From an uncultured Paraprevotella sp. (GTDB lineage: Bacteria > Bacteroidota > Bacteroidia > Bacteroidales > Bacteroidaceae), in assembly GCA_944321365.1 (NCBI GenBank), contig CALULA010000003.1, forward strand, positions 62,001-126,000: a stretch of DNA of 64,000 nucleotides, given 5' to 3'. Under the pieces are notes generated by a model. It was not told the origin of the DNA. It saw nothing but the letters and a program-made list of their open reading frames with translations, and did no database searches. Shown here in pieces: positions 15,265 through 23,518 of the stretch (position 1 is the stretch's first letter; the number at the start of each line of letters is the position of its first letter). The position numbers and the translations under genes were made by a program.

Positions 15265-18183
15265 TTAAAAGATGATTCCGCTTTCTGTCTCTTCTTCGTC
15301 GTATTCCTGACTTTCGTAGTTGTCCTCTTCTGCCGGCGGTTCGTCGTCTGGCGTACGGATTTCTATGGATGTAGGCTCGTCGAGTTTGAAGCCTTCCGGA
15401 ACGGGCAGCGGGGCGAACTTCTCGTCGTAGAACTGTTTGTAGTCGTCGAAACTGAAGACCGTACCCAGCAGTTTCAGGTTGATTTCGGAGATGATGACAG
15501 AACGGATGTTTTTGAGTATCACGCTCATGTGTGGGTCTGCGTATAACTTTTGTGCGTAGGCGTGCGCTTCATCATAATTGAGGAAACCGCTTACGCGCAT
15601 CTGTGTGAGGCCGTTGTCCGTTACGATTTCTATATCAAAGTTGCGCACCATGAAGCTCGTGAAGTTGTAGAGTGCCATTTCATACAGCAGCTGGTCCTCG
15701 TCCAGACTGTTTTCCGGATAGGCCAGCAGGAACACGAAGTTGCAGAGCCGCTCCTCGCTCAGCTGCTGCGGTCCGGCAGTGGAGTCGTTTTGTGCGGTAG
15801 CTGTGCGTCGGCTCCAGATGTCGCTGACGTTATATTTGCCGTCCATGAGGGGGCGTCCGTCCTGAATGCCTTTGACAATGCTTTGCGCCATTTCCGTGAT
15901 TTCGTCTTCCGGATATTTCTCGATGACTTGTTTTAATGTAACCAGGAAACTGTCGCGTTGCCCGCTGTAGAGCTGGCTCATGGCCTGGATAAACATGAAT
16001 TTGGCGCGGTGTGCTCCTTCGGGGAAGTCATGGGTCGACCTGTCGTAGTTGTCGGACACTTCCGTATAGTCGTTACGGTTGTAAGCTTCGTAAGTAGCGG
16101 CATATAATGAGTCCTCGATATGTTTTCCCCGTCGGGCGTATAGCTCATAATGCGGATTAGCCAGCATGATGGCGTATTTGCTCTCCGGGAATTCCTCGAT
16201 GAGCCGTTGTTTGTAGAGTTCTGCTTCAGCGATGTTGTTTTTTCGTCCGTTGATGAGGAACAGGTGATAGTACACGTTGTCTTTATCGGCCACATCGGGA
16301 AACATGTCGATGAGGCGCAGCAAAGTGCGTCGGGACAGTTCAAAGTTTTCCAGACGCTCCATCTCCAATATGCCTGCCTGGTAAAGCGCATCCCGCAGTA
16401 TGTCGTTGGAGGCCTGCAATTGTTCTTCGCTGAAGGGAATCTGTTGCAAATAGTATTCGCGGTTATGCGGATCGTTGGCCAGGGAGTCGGCCAGGCGTTC
16501 TTCTGCTTCGGCGATGCTGTCCGCACGGGCGATGCTGTCTGCCTGTGCGGCCAGCAGGCTATCGCCCGCCTCGCTGTAGTCATATTCTTCAAATTCAGCC
16601 GAGCGGTCTTCTGCCTTATGACTTCTTCGCCAGTTGTCTTCCAGCGGCCGTTTGCCCCAGGTGCGTGTGAATTGTCTTTTTCCCTGTGCCACGACCGAGG
16701 GGTTGTAGAAATACCACACGCCGCTTTGTCCTTGTTGTCCGGCGGTGCGTCCCCGGTTGGCTGTGCCTGTGGCCGGGGTGGCCGTGGGGAGTGTCGGCAT
16801 GTTGGCCGCCATTTTGGCATTCATTTCATTGCGGGCTTCCTCTTTTTCTTTTTCTTTCAGAGCCTTGATTACGCGGTCTATGGCCTCGTTGCGTTCATTT
16901 TCGGGCAATTTGGCCAGCCATTGCAAGCTGTCTTGCAGTTTGATGGCCGAGAGGTGTGGCTCCAACTCCGTCAGGATGCCGGAACGTCGTTCAGCCTCAG
17001 CGTATTCTTTGTGCTCTTTATCTAAAATGCCAATCAGTTCGGCATAGCAACGTTGGGCGTTGATGTAATCTTCTTTTGTCCAATAGACTTCGCCCAGGCG
17101 GAGCAACAGCATGGCTTTTGCTATGCCGTTTTGTGTGCTTTCTTTTGCACCTTTCTCATAGGCGCCGATGCAATGAGCCGTGTCTTTGTTGGCCAGATAG
17201 ATGTTGCCGATGGCATAGTATATTTGGTCTTTGTAGTTCGTATTCTTTTTGTTGCGGGCCATGCGTTGCAGTTTCTTTATCATTTTGTTGTGGTTGCCCG
17301 TCGACATCATTTCCGTTTGTAGGATTTGTGCGTTGAATGACAGCTCATAAGGCGGATTGGCCCGTATGACGCGCCGCAGGGCTTTATAGGCTTCTTCTTT
17401 TTTCCCTGTTGCATGATAGAGCTGACCCAACAGAAAGTTCAGGCGTGCGCGCTGCTGTTTGTTGTGTTCCTTTCTGATTGTTTTCTGCAGATAAGGTATT
17501 GCCGCTTCATATTGTTGTACGAGAATGAGGTAGTCTGCATAGGATGCGTTGTATTCCCGTTGGCCTTCACTGCTGATGCTGTCCCTGTTCAGTTTGTTGA
17601 AAACATCCTCGGCGTCGTAGGGCCATTCCAGTTCCACATAGCAGCGTGCCAGATAGGCGCGGGCTACGGATACGACTTCCGGCTGTCCGGCATAAAGTCC
17701 GCAGATATAGTTGAACGTGGAGGCTGCTTCTATGAAATTGCCTTGCTGGAATTGGGCCTTGCCCATCAGCAGCCAGGCGTGGCGCAGGAAGGGGTTGAAC
17801 TCTTTGCGGGTGCGGAACGCTTTGTCTTCCGCGCTCAGCCGTTTGTTGACGTTGGCCTTGGGCTTGGCTTTGATAGAGTGCTGTTTGATGGCCTTTTCGC
17901 ATTTTTCGATGGCGGTCTCAAAATTGGATTTGCCCATGGCTGCCGTCTTCTTGTCGCGTACGTTGTAGATGGGCAGTAAGTCGGTGTAGTTGTCTTTATG
18001 GCCTTTACGTTGTTCCTCCACGCCTTCTTTGAAAGCTTCCGAGCCGTTGAAATAAGTGTTGAAGCGTGCGGTCATGGCGTGATAAAAACGCGTTCCCGAC
18101 GTGTTCTTTTTGGTGGAACACGCTGTCAGTGTGACGAGCAGTACGGCCAGACCGGTTGCAATATGTAGGGATATTTTTCTCAA
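15265..18183 (-). CDS. porW: TPR lipoprotein PorW/SprE
   Basis: A 972-residue lipoprotein: the signal peptide ends in the lipobox L-T-A-C near residues 19-22. Long tetratricopeptide-like helical repeats occupy most of residues 130-430 and 600-790, separated by a low-complexity stretch rich in P, T, A and G (about 465-490) and a charged A-D-S-I-A repeat (about 550-580). The acidic C-terminal tail is rich in E, D and P. This matches PorW (SprE in gliding Flavobacteria), an accessory protein of the type IX secretion machine. It precedes porX on the same strand, so the machine part and its regulator are likely co-expressed. Confidence 0.88.
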   Translation of the reverse strand: MRKISLHIATGLAVLLVTLTACSTKKNTSGTRFYHAMTARFNTYFNGSEAFKEGVEEQRKGHKDNYTDLLPIYNVRDKKTAAMGKSNFETAIEKCEKAIKQHSIKAKPKANVNKRLSAEDKAFRTRKEFNPFLRHAWLLMGKAQFQQGNFIEAASTFNYICGLYAGQPEVVSVARAYLARCYVELEWPYDAEDVFNKLNRDSISSEGQREYNASYADYLILVQQYEAAIPYLQKTIRKEHNKQQRARLNFLLGQLYHATGKKEEAYKALRRVIRANPPYELSFNAQILQTEMMSTGNHNKMIKKLQRMARNKKNTNYKDQIYYAIGNIYLANKDTAHCIGAYEKGAKESTQNGIAKAMLLLRLGEVYWTKEDYINAQRCYAELIGILDKEHKEYAEAERRSGILTELEPHLSAIKLQDSLQWLAKLPENERNEAIDRVIKALKEKEKEEARNEMNAKMAANMPTLPTATPATGTANRGRTAGQQGQSGVWYFYNPSVVAQGKRQFTRTWGKRPLEDNWRRSHKAEDRSAEFEEYDYSEAGDSLLAAQADSIARADSIAEAEERLADSLANDPHNREYYLQQIPFSEEQLQASNDILRDALYQAGILEMERLENFELSRRTLLRLIDMFPDVADKDNVYYHLFLINGRKNNIAEAELYKQRLIEEFPESKYAIMLANPHYELYARRGKHIEDSLYAATYEAYNRNDYTEVSDNYDRSTHDFPEGAHRAKFMFIQAMSQLYSGQRDSFLVTLKQVIEKYPEDEITEMAQSIVKGIQDGRPLMDGKYNVSDIWSRRTATAQNDSTAGPQQLSEERLCNFVFLLAYPENSLDEDQLLYEMALYNFTSFMVRNFDIEIVTDNGLTQMRVSGFLNYDEAHAYAQKLYADPHMSVILKNIRSVIISEINLKLLGTVFSFDDYKQFYDEKFAPLPVPEGFKLDEPTSIEIRTPDDEPPAEEDNYESQEYDEEETESGIIF

Positions 18184-18223
18184 ACCTTTCTTCTATCAGT
18201 TAGATAACTGAAAAACATGTGTT

Positions 18224-19039
18224 TTATTGTGTCCGTAGGCGGATTAATAATCTGGAGGCGATTTTGCAGACTATGTAGACAATGATGGATACAAAAATGA
18301 TGGACGCACCGGAAGGGATGTTGTAGAGATAAGAAAGGCATAGTCCGCCGATGCAGCCACAGCAGCCGAATGCGACGGACAAGAGGGCCATCCGTTTAAA
18401 ACTATGGGTGAAAAGATTGGCTGTGACTTGCGGGATGGTCAGCAGCGAGATAGCCAATACGATGCCCACCATGCGCAGGCAGGCCACGACAGTCAGGGCG
18501 ATGAAAGCCATCATCAGATATTCCATGCAGCAGACCGGCAGATGTTGCGACCGGGCAAATTCGCTGTCGAAGGCCACAGAGACGACCTGTCGTAAGAATA
18601 ACGTGAAGACCACGACGGCTGTCAGGGTGAGGGCCCCCAGGAAACAGAGGTCGGAGGCTGTAATCGTCAGTATGTTGCCGAAGAGGTAAGACGACAGTTC
18701 TGGCGTGAATCCGGGAGTGAGGAAACTGCAGATGATGCCGATGCTCATTCCCATAGTCCAAAAGATGGCAATGGCCGAATCTTCGCGCATGTCGCGGCGG
18801 CGGCTGAACCATTGGATGCCGCAGGCGGAAAGAACCGAGAACACGGCGGCCGAAAGGAGGGGAGGAATGCCTAAATAGACGCCCATGCCGATGCCGCCGA
18901 AGGAGGCATGGGTGATGCCTCCGCTGATGAACACCAGCCGGCGGGTTACGATGTAGGTTCCCACCAGGCCGCACAGAATGCTGGCCAGCAGGCTGCCCAG
19001 CAAGGCGTTCTGAAAAAAAGTGTAGGAAAAGATGCTCAT
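18224..19039 (-). CDS. Metal ABC transporter permease (ZnuB/MntB type)
   Basis: A 271-residue ABC-3 family permease with about eight hydrophobic helices. It has the R-R-x-V-F-x-S-x-G-I-x-H-A-S-F-G-G-I-G segment at about 32-52 that is characteristic of zinc/manganese importers, and ends in a basic R-L-R-T-Q tail. No ATPase or substrate-binding gene is adjacent, which is unusual for this family. Its ATG overlaps the stop of the upstream CC..H..C gene (4 bp), so the two are translationally coupled. porW follows after 40 bp. The metal cannot be decided from sequence. Confidence 0.85.
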   Translation of the reverse strand: MSIFSYTFFQNALLGSLLASILCGLVGTYIVTRRLVFISGGITHASFGGIGMGVYLGIPPLLSAAVFSVLSACGIQWFSRRRDMREDSAIAIFWTMGMSIGIICSFLTPGFTPELSSYLFGNILTITASDLCFLGALTLTAVVVFTLFLRQVVSVAFDSEFARSQHLPVCCMEYLMMAFIALTVVACLRMVGIVLAISLLTIPQVTANLFTHSFKRMALLSVAFGCCGCIGGLCLSYLYNIPSGASIIFVSIIVYIVCKIASRLLIRLRTQ

Positions 19040-19467
19040 GAGTGCTCTGTTCTCCTTTCTCCGATGATGAGAAACACTTCGTCTTTCAGCGTGTCGGGCA
19101 AGGGCACACCGCGTAATTGCAGGCTGCGCACCCAGCCAGCCACTTCATCTTCGCGCATGGTGTAGAGCACGTCGCGGAATTCTTCCGTTTCCTGTTCCGT
19201 ATAGGTTGCCGGTTCCCTGCTGCGGAAACGGTCGAGTTCTTCGTCATTATAATACTCTATCTCCCGGCTGACGGCGGCCAGCAGGCTCTCTTTTTCGCAC
19301 ACCTCATGCTGTCCGCAGCATTCTTGCGGGGGTTGCACTATGGCAGGCGTTTCCACCGGTTCGCCTTGTTCCAGCCGCTTTTTCAGCGAGCGGTTGTGAA
19401 GGTAGCCTGCCGTCAGGGCTATGGCGGCGGCGATGAGCAGTGCGCCAAAGATGAATATGAAAATCAT
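19036..19467 (-). CDS. Membrane-anchored protein with a CC..H..C motif
   Basis: A 143-residue protein of unknown function. One N-terminal membrane helix (about 2-22) is followed by a basic segment, a proline-rich linker, and the motif C-C-G-Q-H-E-V-C near residues 49-56, which could hold a metal ion. The rest (about 60-143) is acidic and helical, with an E-Y-Y-N-D-E-E-L-D-R-F segment. It overlaps aroA upstream and the metal-permease gene downstream by 4 bp each (ATGA junctions). This tight coupling to a metal permease suggests a role in metal handling, which is inference. Some databases label such proteins phospholipase without visible support. Confidence 0.75.
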   Translation of the reverse strand: MIFIFIFGALLIAAAIALTAGYLHNRSLKKRLEQGEPVETPAIVQPPQECCGQHEVCEKESLLAAVSREIEYYNDEELDRFRSREPATYTEQETEEFRDVLYTMREDEVAGWVRSLQLRGVPLPDTLKDEVFLIIGERRTEHS

Positions 19468-20735
19468 TTCTCTTCGATTTTAAATCCGGCTTCGGACAGA
19501 TGTTGCCAGTAATGAGGGTATGATTTGCTCACCACTTGCGGGTTGTTGATACGTATTTCCGGCAGGACCAGGCTACATGGGGCGAAGGCCATGGCCATGC
19601 GGTGGTCTTCATAGGTGTCGATAGCCGTATGGGCTTGAGTTACCGTACGGCTGCCATCCCAGCAGAGTCCGGCGTCACGGTCTTCGTTGAGGCACACGCC
19701 CATTTTGGCTGTTTCGCGAATCAAGGCGGCAATGCGGTCGGTCTCCTTGATTTTCAGGCTCTGCAGTCCGGTGAAGCGGAAAGGAATTCCCAGCATGATA
19801 CAGGTGACCACGAATGTCTGTGCCAAGTCCGGCTGGTTGATGAAATCATAGTCCATCCGTTGGGCTGTCCGCTTCGTTTTGGTCAGTCGTGCGGTTTCCG
19901 TTCCGTCTTTGTCGCGGAGGAAGGTCGTGTGTACGCCCAACGGTTCGAACATGTTCAGTACGGCAGCGTCGCCCTGACAGCTGTTACGGAAAAGTCCCGG
20001 CAGGATGATTTCTGCCTGCGGGTCGCTGGAAAGAGCCATCATCTGATACCAGTAGGAAGCTGCGCTCCAGTCATTTTCCACCAGAAACGGCTGATCCTTA
20101 CGATAGGGAGTCGGCAGGACGCGGATGTGACGTTCGTCTGTCCATCCTGCCTGTGCGCCGAACGCTGTCATGAGGTGGAGGGTCAGGTCGATGTACGGGC
20201 GGGAAATGATGTCGCCTGTCAGTTCCAGCTCCAGACCGTTTTGCAGTACGGGGCCTATCATCAGTAAGGCCGATATGTATTGTGAGCTGACGTTGCCGGC
20301 CAGTTGCAGCTGACCTCCGGCATGTTGTCCGCCGGCGATGCGCAGCGGGGGGAAGCCCTCGTTTTCCAGATATTCCACTTGGGCTCCCAAGGTGCGCAGG
20401 GCATTCACCAGAATGCCTATGGGGCGTTGTTTCATGCGTGCCGTGCCTGTAATCTGTGCCGTGCCGGGGCAGACGGCCAGATAAGCCGAAAGGAAGCGCA
20501 TGGCTGTTCCGGCGGCCTGTATGTCGATGAGACGTTCGTTTGTGGATTGCTGCTTGTTCGGCGGGCATAATGCCTTGAGCATTACGGCGGTGTCGTCGCA
20601 GTTGGAGATGTTTTGCGGCGTGCTCTTCCCGTGTGACAAGGCATTGATGATCAGCACTCGGTTGCTGATGCTTTTGCTGGCCGGTAAGATGATGGTGTGC
20701 CGCAGTTTTGTCGGGGCTGTGATGCTGATTTGCAT
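19464..20735 (-). CDS. aroA: 3-phosphoshikimate 1-carboxyvinyltransferase (EPSP synthase)
   Basis: Joins shikimate-3-phosphate and phosphoenolpyruvate in the shikimate pathway. The 423-residue protein begins with the L-P-A-S-K-S-I-S-N-R substrate loop (residues 18-27) and ends with the K-E-T-D-R-I segment (about 329-334) and E-D-H-R-M-A-M-A (about 379-386) of the family. The G-T-A-M-R-F segment near 75-80 corresponds to the family's G-x-A-x-T/R loop. A full promoter lies upstream and interlocks with that of the divergent tRNA-Pro. aroA heads the run through porW, porX and tsaE. Confidence 0.95.
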   Translation of the reverse strand: MQISITAPTKLRHTIILPASKSISNRVLIINALSHGKSTPQNISNCDDTAVMLKALCPPNKQQSTNERLIDIQAAGTAMRFLSAYLAVCPGTAQITGTARMKQRPIGILVNALRTLGAQVEYLENEGFPPLRIAGGQHAGGQLQLAGNVSSQYISALLMIGPVLQNGLELELTGDIISRPYIDLTLHLMTAFGAQAGWTDERHIRVLPTPYRKDQPFLVENDWSAASYWYQMMALSSDPQAEIILPGLFRNSCQGDAAVLNMFEPLGVHTTFLRDKDGTETARLTKTKRTAQRMDYDFINQPDLAQTFVVTCIMLGIPFRFTGLQSLKIKETDRIAALIRETAKMGVCLNEDRDAGLCWDGSRTVTQAHTAIDTYEDHRMAMAFAPCSLVLPEIRINNPQVVSKSYPHYWQHLSEAGFKIEEK

Positions 20736-20763
20736 ATTTCTGTGAAAAAGAATATTTCCAGCA

Positions 20764-20794
20764 CAAAAGTAGGAATTTATTTGGAGAATTCAAA
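20764..20794 (-). promoter_or_regulatory. Promoter of aroA
   Basis: On the minus strand TTTG (20794-20791) and TACTTTTG (20771-20764) are spaced 19 bp apart. The aroA ATG is 29 bp downstream. It overlaps the tRNA-Pro promoter on the other strand over 20780-20794. Confidence 0.8.
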
Positions 20795-20811
20795 AACAAT
20801 TTCTAATTTTG
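20780..20811 (+). promoter_or_regulatory. Promoter of tRNA-Pro
   Basis: TTTG at 20780-20783 and TAATTTTG at 20804-20811, spaced 20 bp; the tRNA begins 11 bp after the -7 box. Confidence 0.85.
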
Positions 20812-20821
20812 CACCCGCAAA

Positions 20822-20896
20822 CGGGATGTAGCTCAGTCCGGTTAGAGTACTCGTCTGGGGGGCGAGTGGTCGCTGGTTCGAATCCAGTCATCCCGA
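20822..20896 (+). tRNA. tRNA-Pro (anticodon GGG)
   Basis: Acceptor arms CGGGATG (20822-20828) and CATCCCG (20889-20895) pair perfectly, followed by discriminator A and an encoded CCA (20897-20899). The anticodon stem CTCGT/GCGAG closes the loop CTGGGGG, giving GGG. The T-arm carries GGTTCGAATCC. It has its own promoter and terminator. Confidence 0.95.
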
Positions 20897-20908
20897 CCAT
20901 TCGGAAGA

Positions 20909-20946
20909 AGAGGGAATGCTTTCATGGAAAGGCATTCCCTCTTTCT
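20909..20946 (+). terminator. Terminator of tRNA-Pro
   Basis: AGAGGGAATGC (from 20909) pairs with GCATTCCCTCT (ending 20942) with one bulged C; a short T-rich stretch follows. Confidence 0.8.
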
Positions 20947-21051
20947 ATATGACGGCGCAGGCTTTTCCTGCTGAGGCCTGTCTGTTTTCCTTGTTTTTTT
21001 TATTAGCTTGCAAATAGTGTCTTACGATATGGCACCGATATGCCAGTAAGT

Positions 21052-21105
21052 CATGCGCAAGACATGAATGGGTTTTGCGCAAGACTTCTTCCTCTTTTGC
21101 GCAAG
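21052..21105. repeat. TTGCGCAAG array C (22-bp period)
   Basis: Units start at 21052 (CATGCGCAAG), 21074 (TTTGCGCAAG) and 21096 (TTTGCGCAAG), exactly 22 bp apart. The array lies between the tRNA-Pro terminator and the 3' end of the GH43 gene, a convergent gap. Confidence 0.9.
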
Positions 21106-21171
21106 GCCGCATCCCGTCTGCCGCACGGCTGTTCGTTGTCATGCGGCAGGCGGGAACGGATGCTGTGCCGC

Positions 21172-22197
21172 TCACCGTTTCAGCGGCTTCACTCCTTCGT
21201 GGGTGGGAGTGACGGGCTTGATGGTGCCGTCGGCGTTGAACTCCATCCGGTCGATGCACACTTCGCGATGCACTCCGGGCTGATGCTTCAGGTAGTTCTT
21301 GTTGATGCGGTGATATACGATGTACCATTCATCCGTATCCGGTATCTGCAGGACGGAGTTGTGTGCCGTACCGTAAATCTCTTTTTCGGGACGTTCGATG
21401 AGAATGACAGGCTCTTTGGCAACTTTTATCGGTCCGAGCGGCGATGATGACGTGCCGTAGGCTACGTGATAATTGGGTGAGCCGGTGTCATCTACGCTCC
21501 ACAGGAAATAATACGTGCCTTTCCGGTAGAACACATAGGGGGCTTCGCGGTAAGCATAGTCCTGCAGGGTGCCTCCTTGTGGAGTCATGAGTGTTTCGGT
21601 TTCAGGCTTGATGCTCATCATGTCGTCGTTCAGCTCGGCTCCGGCCATGTAGCCGTTGCCCCAGTAAAGGTAGCTTTTGCCGCTTACGGGATCCTCGAAC
21701 ACGTCGACGTCAATCTGCTGTCCGTGCGTCTGTCCGTCCGGACGCCGGTCGATGATGGGATGGCCGCTGTCGGTGAACGGGCCGCACGGATGGTCGGCGG
21801 TAGCCACACCGATGGCTTTCCCGTTGGGCGTGTTTCCACTGAAATAGAAGTAGTATTTATATTTTCCGCCAGTCTTTTTCTCGATGATGCACGGCGCCCA
21901 GGCGTTGCCGTCCGACCAACTGACCTGGTCGGTTCCCAAGTCGAGCATGATGCCTTCGTGCCGCCAGTCGGTCAGGTCATCAGAACTGAACACGGTGAAA
22001 TAGTATCCGCCCCATCCGGGGGTGCCGTCCGTGGTGGAGTAGATGTAGTATTTGTCGGTCTGTTCGGCGTAGAGGATTTCCGGATCGGCGTGGAATTCCG
22101 GTAATACGGGATTGCCTGTCGGGGGACGTTGTGCCGCGCCCGTTGTAGACATACCTGCCAGGCAGGTCATGGCTAAGATGATTAACGTTTTGTTCAT
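21172..22197 (-). CDS. Secreted glycoside hydrolase family 43 protein
   Basis: A 341-residue enzyme with an N-terminal signal peptide (M-N-K-T-L-I-I-L-A..., cleaved near G-A-A-Q). It has the five-bladed propeller layout of GH43. Likely catalytic residues are the base Asp in H-A-D-P-E-I (about 37), a pKa-modulating Asp in D-V-D-V-F-E-D-P (about 170-177) and the acid Glu in R-E-A-P-Y-V (about 219). Family members remove arabinose or xylose from plant polysaccharides; the exact substrate is not clear. I chose the ATG at 22197 because the in-frame extension to 22317 overlaps aroB and lacks a signal peptide. No susC/susD genes are nearby. Confidence 0.85.
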   Translation of the reverse strand: MNKTLIILAMTCLAGMSTTGAAQRPPTGNPVLPEFHADPEILYAEQTDKYYIYSTTDGTPGWGGYYFTVFSSDDLTDWRHEGIMLDLGTDQVSWSDGNAWAPCIIEKKTGGKYKYYFYFSGNTPNGKAIGVATADHPCGPFTDSGHPIIDRRPDGQTHGQQIDVDVFEDPVSGKSYLYWGNGYMAGAELNDDMMSIKPETETLMTPQGGTLQDYAYREAPYVFYRKGTYYFLWSVDDTGSPNYHVAYGTSSSPLGPIKVAKEPVILIERPEKEIYGTAHNSVLQIPDTDEWYIVYHRINKNYLKHQPGVHREVCIDRMEFNADGTIKPVTPTHEGVKPLKR

Positions 22198-22228
22198 AAG
22201 TGTTTTTGTTTGAAGGTTTGTTTCCATT

Positions 22229-23290
22229 TCAGCAGCCCATGGCCTCACGGTAGAAGTCCAGCATGTCGAAGATGGTCTCCTTGTCGGCTGTCTGGTTGAT
22301 GCGTACTTCTCCCACATCGGCCAGCAGCGTGAAGTTGATGATGCCCGATGTGTTTTTTTTGTCGTGCGTCATGAGCTGATAAAGTTGTTCGTACGACTTG
22401 CAGTCGAAGGCGAACGTTCCATAATAGGTCTTGATGAATTGCAGGGTTTGCCGGAGCTTGTCTTTCGGGAACCCCGTCAGTATGCTGCTGAGGTATAGCT
22501 CGCAGACCAGTCCCCACGCTACGGCATAGCCGTGCAACACGGTGCGTCCTTCGGCCAGAGCCAGGCTTTCAAAGGCGTGTCCGGCAGTGTGTCCCAGATT
22601 CAGGGCTTTGCGTATGCCCTGTTCGTAGGGGTCTTCTTTGACAATCTGTTCTTTGATGGCCACACTTTGGGCCACCATGGACAGCAGACGGCGGTAGTTC
22701 ACGTTGTCCAGCTCAAACGTCAGTAGCTCGGCCCAGTTGGCGTTATTGCTGATGAGTCCGTGCTTCAGCATCTCTGCATAGCCCGAACAGAGGTTATGGT
22801 AGTCCAGTGTCTTGAGGAATTCCGTATCGATAAGTACGCATGCCGAGGGGCAGAACGCACCGACTTCATTCTTCAGCCCGTTGAAGTTGATGCCCGTTTT
22901 TCCGCCTACGGCTGCGTCGACCATAGCCAGCAGCGTGGTGGGAATGTTGATGTAGGTTATGCCGCGTTTGAATGTGGCGGCGGCAAAGCCTCCGAGGTCT
23001 GTCACCATGCCGCCGCCCAGATTGATCAGGAGCGAGTGACGCGTGCCGCCCCGTTGCCCTAATGCTGACCATACGTGGGTGAGAGCCTCTATGTTTTTGT
23101 GCTCGTCGGTGGCTTCGATGATGATGTGTTCTGCGTGCTGTATGCCCGGAATGTCGGCAATGACGGGCCAGCATTTGTCATGAGTGGTCCGGTCGGTCAG
23201 GACAAAAAGCCGGTCGTGCGGGCATTGTTCTATGGCACGGGGCAGGTTGTATCCCAGATCTTCCGAAATGATAATCTTTTGTGTCTGCAT
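22229..23290 (-). CDS. aroB: 3-dehydroquinate synthase
   Basis: Second step of the shikimate pathway, cyclising DAHP to 3-dehydroquinate with NAD+ and a metal. The 353-residue protein shows the NAD-binding G-G-G-M-V-T-D-L-G-G-F segment (about 96-106), the T-T-L-L-A-M-V-D-A-A-V-G-G-K-T-G segment (about 119-134), and metal ligands in N-L-G-H-T-A-G-H (about 236-243). The ATG at 23290 is preferred over 23317, which lies inside the -7 box TATCTTTG (23322-23315). GH43 follows 31 bp later on the same strand, an odd partner for a biosynthetic gene. aroA is 2 kb away in a separate transcript. Confidence 0.95.
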   Translation of the reverse strand: MQTQKIIISEDLGYNLPRAIEQCPHDRLFVLTDRTTHDKCWPVIADIPGIQHAEHIIIEATDEHKNIEALTHVWSALGQRGGTRHSLLINLGGGMVTDLGGFAAATFKRGITYINIPTTLLAMVDAAVGGKTGINFNGLKNEVGAFCPSACVLIDTEFLKTLDYHNLCSGYAEMLKHGLISNNANWAELLTFELDNVNYRRLLSMVAQSVAIKEQIVKEDPYEQGIRKALNLGHTAGHAFESLALAEGRTVLHGYAVAWGLVCELYLSSILTGFPKDKLRQTLQFIKTYYGTFAFDCKSYEQLYQLMTHDKKNTSGIINFTLLADVGEVRINQTADKETIFDMLDFYREAMGC

Positions 23291-23407
23291 AAATGTATTG
23301 TAATGAACTGTCTGCAAAGATAGAATATTTGAAATAAAATGTTCCGTTCTGGTGTTTATTTCTTTGGGATTATTTAATTTTGCATCCGGTTAGGCCGTTT
23401 ACACATT

Positions 23408-23415
23408 TATTTTTG
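23408..23415 (+). promoter_or_regulatory. -7 box before the outer-membrane barrel gene
   Basis: TATTTTTG matches TAnnTTTG. A second match, TAATTTTG, is at 23375-23382. Neither has a good TTTG at the proper distance. Either would give an mRNA leader of about 100-130 nt. Confidence 0.4.
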
Positions 23416-23518
23416 TTAAAATGCGACGTCCGGATTAAACCGTTGTGTATGCAGGCCGTCTTACAGACGTGTTGAATATATAAGAAACGGATTGTTTATA
23501 GAAAATTTTTTAGTCAAA

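Noticed and set aside
22198..22317. Longer N terminus for the GH43 protein
   Set aside because: It overlaps the end of aroB and would hide the clear signal peptide that starts at 22197.
23416..23518. Riboswitch in the leader of the outer-membrane barrel gene
   Set aside because: The leader is about 100 nt but shows no conserved cobalamin, TPP or other recognisable core.
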